Shown: positions 62,382 to 64,000 of the stretch, piece after piece | Layout: every line of letters starts with the position of its first letter | How positions within the stretch are numbered: the stretch's first letter is position 1 | Assembly: GCA_963578105.1 (NCBI GenBank) | Contig: CAUZBP010000002.1 | Span: forward strand, 1-64,000 | DNA from: GCA-2718815 sp963578105 | GTDB taxonomy: Bacteria; Planctomycetota; Planctomycetia; Pirellulales; Pirellulaceae | Length of the DNA stretch: 64,000 nucleotides | Reading direction: 5' to 3' | Made by a program: the position numbers and the translations under genes | The notes under the pieces: model-generated | Told to the model about the DNA's origin: nothing | Databases searched by the model: none | What the model saw: only the letters and a program-made list of their open reading frames with translations

Positions 62382-62558
62382 TTTTTGGAAACTCAAAGAG
62401 AACGGGATATTATCCGACGAACAGTACGCTGGGAGACTATGTTTTCTGGCCGGGAGTCTGTGTCTTGAAAAAGTTCTAGGCACATCGACTACGGACTGAT
62501 TGCCCTTTCCCCCTCTCACAATTCGCTACAAAAAGGACCGACCGCAGGGAGCCAAGTA

Positions 62559-63540
62559 GTGAATGGAACCGACGTTTTCCCGGCCATCTTAAAGCACTCT
62601 ATGCCCCGATCGTTGCGGAGTTGGCTCAGAGCGAAGAGATCCTTCAGCGAGAACTGACAAACGAACATCCCGCCGTAGATGAGATGGTGAGGTATGGCTG
62701 TCTGTTGGGTGGAAAAAGACTACGGCCCGCCCTGTTACTCTTGTCCGCCAGGGCGGTGGGTACGATCACAGCCGATCATTTGACATTGGCGGCCGTCGTC
62801 GAAAGGATTCATACAGCGACCCTGGTACATGATGACATACTGGACGACGCTGTTATCCGCCGGCACATGGATACTTGCAACGCTCGCTGGGACAATGAAG
62901 CGAGTGTGTTGTTGGGGGACTACCTGTTTATACACTCATTTTATCTTGCGAGTACACTGGATTCGACGTACGCCTGTCGCACGATTGGCAAGGCCACGAA
63001 CGTGGTTTGCAAGGGCAAACTTCGCCAGATTCGTAGCTGTAATAACTTTGAGCTCAGCGAAGGGGAGTACCTGGAGATTATCGAGGCCAAAACAGCTTCG
63101 CTCTGTGCCTGCGCCTGGGGGCCTACTATGCTGAAGCGAGTGCCGAGCAGGTTGAAGTCTTTTCTGAATACGGGCGCAACCTGGGGATCGCTTTTCAGAT
63201 CATCGACGACCTGTTGGACGTGTCTGGGAAGGAGTCTTCGGTGGGAAAGTCGCTTGGTGCCGACCTGGAAAAACAGAAGCCGACTCTGCCTCTACTTCAT
63301 GTGTTGTCCCACCTGACGAGAACGGAGCGAACTGAATTCGTCGATGCTTTGGCGGAAGTTTCGAACCGGCGCGAAATCATGAAATTGTATCTGGAACGAT
63401 TTCCAAGCCGTGATTACTGTCTGGAAAAAGCCAATGTCTACGCCTCCCGGGCGGTGTCGGCAATTGCCGGTTTACCAGATAATGAAGCGACTCGCATTCT
63501 ATTGCAGTTGCCAGAATTTGTAATTCATCGATCACATTGA
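62559..63540 (+). pseudogene. polyprenyl diphosphate synthase, frameshifted
   Basis: The gene is recognisable from HLKALYAPIVAELAQSEE (about 62585) through GKRLRPALLLLSARA, the first Asp-rich motif DDILDD, and EAKTASLCA at about 63105. It then continues in another frame with RLGAYYAEASAEQ, the second Asp-rich motif IDDLLD, VSGKESSVGKSLGADL and the C-terminus at 63540. A missing C near 63111 would restore the frame. GTG 62559 behind GGGAG is in yet another frame from the body, so a second indel may lie near 62570-62590. This is an octaprenyl/solanesyl-type synthase for quinone side chains, expected to be essential. Confidence 0.78.
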
Positions 63541-63721
63541 GAGACCACGCGGATTGTTCTTGAGCTCCGCCACGGATGAACAAGGAGTGGCCGAGAATCA
63601 CAAGTCGATCGAAGTGGTCTGTGACGATTCCACCGGCTTTGGGGCGTCGGGATTTGATTTTTGACGTAATGACTGTGAGACTCGAACTCGCCGCTCCACA
63701 GACTTGAAAGACCGACCGGGT
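63541..63721. other. intergenic between convergent genes
   Basis: These 181 bp lie between the polyprenyl synthase stop and the nrdR stop. A 6-bp pair (TTGTTC near 63555, GAACAA near 63578) is the only structure seen. Short frames have no support. Confidence 0.4.
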
Positions 63722-64000
63722 TCAGTTTTCGAGATCCGGCGAGTTAAGATGGTGTTCCTGACTGGAAGTCTGGTCGTCCAGCATGGGCTGCAATTCATCG
63801 ACAAAATCTCGTACATCTTTGAATTCGCGATAGACACTCGCAAATCGGACGAAAGCAACCTGATCGAGTGACGCCAGGTGTTCCATCACACGTTCGCCCA
63901 GGTAACGGCTTGGCACCTCGTGATCGTAGTCGCCGTACACATCATCGAAAACGGCGTTCACGACAGTGTCAATTTGGGCGTCACTGATAGGCCTCTTCCA
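63722..64000 (-). CDS. nrdR: transcriptional repressor NrdR, C-terminal part
   Basis: The visible 92 residues run in from base 64000 and contain KRPISDAQIDTVVN and LGERVMEHLASLDQVAFVRF followed by ASVYREFKDVRDFVDEL. This is the ATP-cone region of NrdR. The zinc-finger N-terminus lies outside the window. NrdR represses ribonucleotide reductase genes when dATP is high. The acidic tail after residue DDQTSSQ is longer than in E. coli. It converges on the polyprenyl synthase gene. Confidence 0.93.
   Translation of the reverse strand, partial: WKRPISDAQIDTVVNAVFDDVYGDYDHEVPSRYLGERVMEHLASLDQVAFVRFASVYREFKDVRDFVDELQPMLDDQTSSQEHHLNSPDLEN

Noticed and set aside
63576..63707. Short plus-strand frame before nrdR
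   Set aside because: Only about 43 codons, no ribosome site at correct spacing, no family.
1..64000. CRISPR array or insertion sequence
   Set aside because: No regularly spaced repeats, transposase genes or terminal inverted repeats were recognised.

Overview
The window looks like chromosomal DNA from a planctomycete (phylum Planctomycetota), probably an environmental heterotroph of the Pirellulales/Planctomycetales type. The evidence is the set of families typical of that phylum: two DUF1501 proteins, a cytochrome-c-like DUF1549/DUF1553 protein beside a PPC-domain protein, a DUF1559 prepilin-like protein, a PEP-CTERM PQQ-type sugar dehydrogenase, a FlgI-like lipoprotein outside any flagellar cluster, an excisionase-type HTH/receiver fusion, and many Gfo/Idh/MocA oxidoreductases. 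Many starts lack a clear Shine-Dalgarno site. I saw no tRNA, rRNA, CRISPR array or insertion sequence.

Layout. 1-2065: 5' end of a MocA oxidoreductase gene, then two decayed genes (BNR sialidase-like and dimethylformamidase-beta-like). 2066-9325: a MocA oxidoreductase, then an amino/hydroxy-acid catabolic set (epimerase, D-2-hydroxyacid dehydrogenase, class III aminotransferase, M20 and M19 peptidases). 9434-18284: surface and degradation proteins (DUF1501, DUF1549/1553, PPC, nitrilase-type amidohydrolase, second DUF1501). 18967-26563: a minus-strand run of FNR-type reductase, frameshifted MocA protein, two paralogous secreted TIM-barrel hydrolase-like proteins, cupin and DHDPS-like lyase. 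26961-35031: a plus-strand run of sialidase-like protein, GH51, formamidase, enolase-superfamily enzyme, GH32 and an unknown 240-residue protein. 35125-48420: a PTPS/CitG-like pair, alpha/beta hydrolase overlapping a trypsin/LamG-like/SirB1 fusion, GGQ release-factor-like protein, PQQ-type sugar dehydrogenase, lipoprotein, DUF1559, L-rhamnose isomerase (rhaI) and a CehA/McbA-like protein.

48673-64000 is more housekeeping: J-domain protein, membrane protein, rnpA and yidD packed with overlapping ends; a cupin; a sigma-54 activator with a dead receiver; a FlgI-like lipoprotein with HEAT-like repeats; smc; the HTH/receiver regulator; moaC; a frameshifted polyprenyl diphosphate synthase; and the 3' part of nrdR.

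The first 48 kb read as an accessory carbohydrate, amide and amino-acid scavenging region with signs of gene decay. Frameshifts also appear in one gene that should be essential (polyprenyl synthase), so some breaks may be sequence errors. No single striking new system is proven here. The best candidates for follow-up are a perfect 27-bp palindrome at 18461, the trypsin/SirB1 fusion, the pseudo-receiver sigma-54 activator, the large untranslated region before the HTH/receiver gene, and the unknown protein at 34309.
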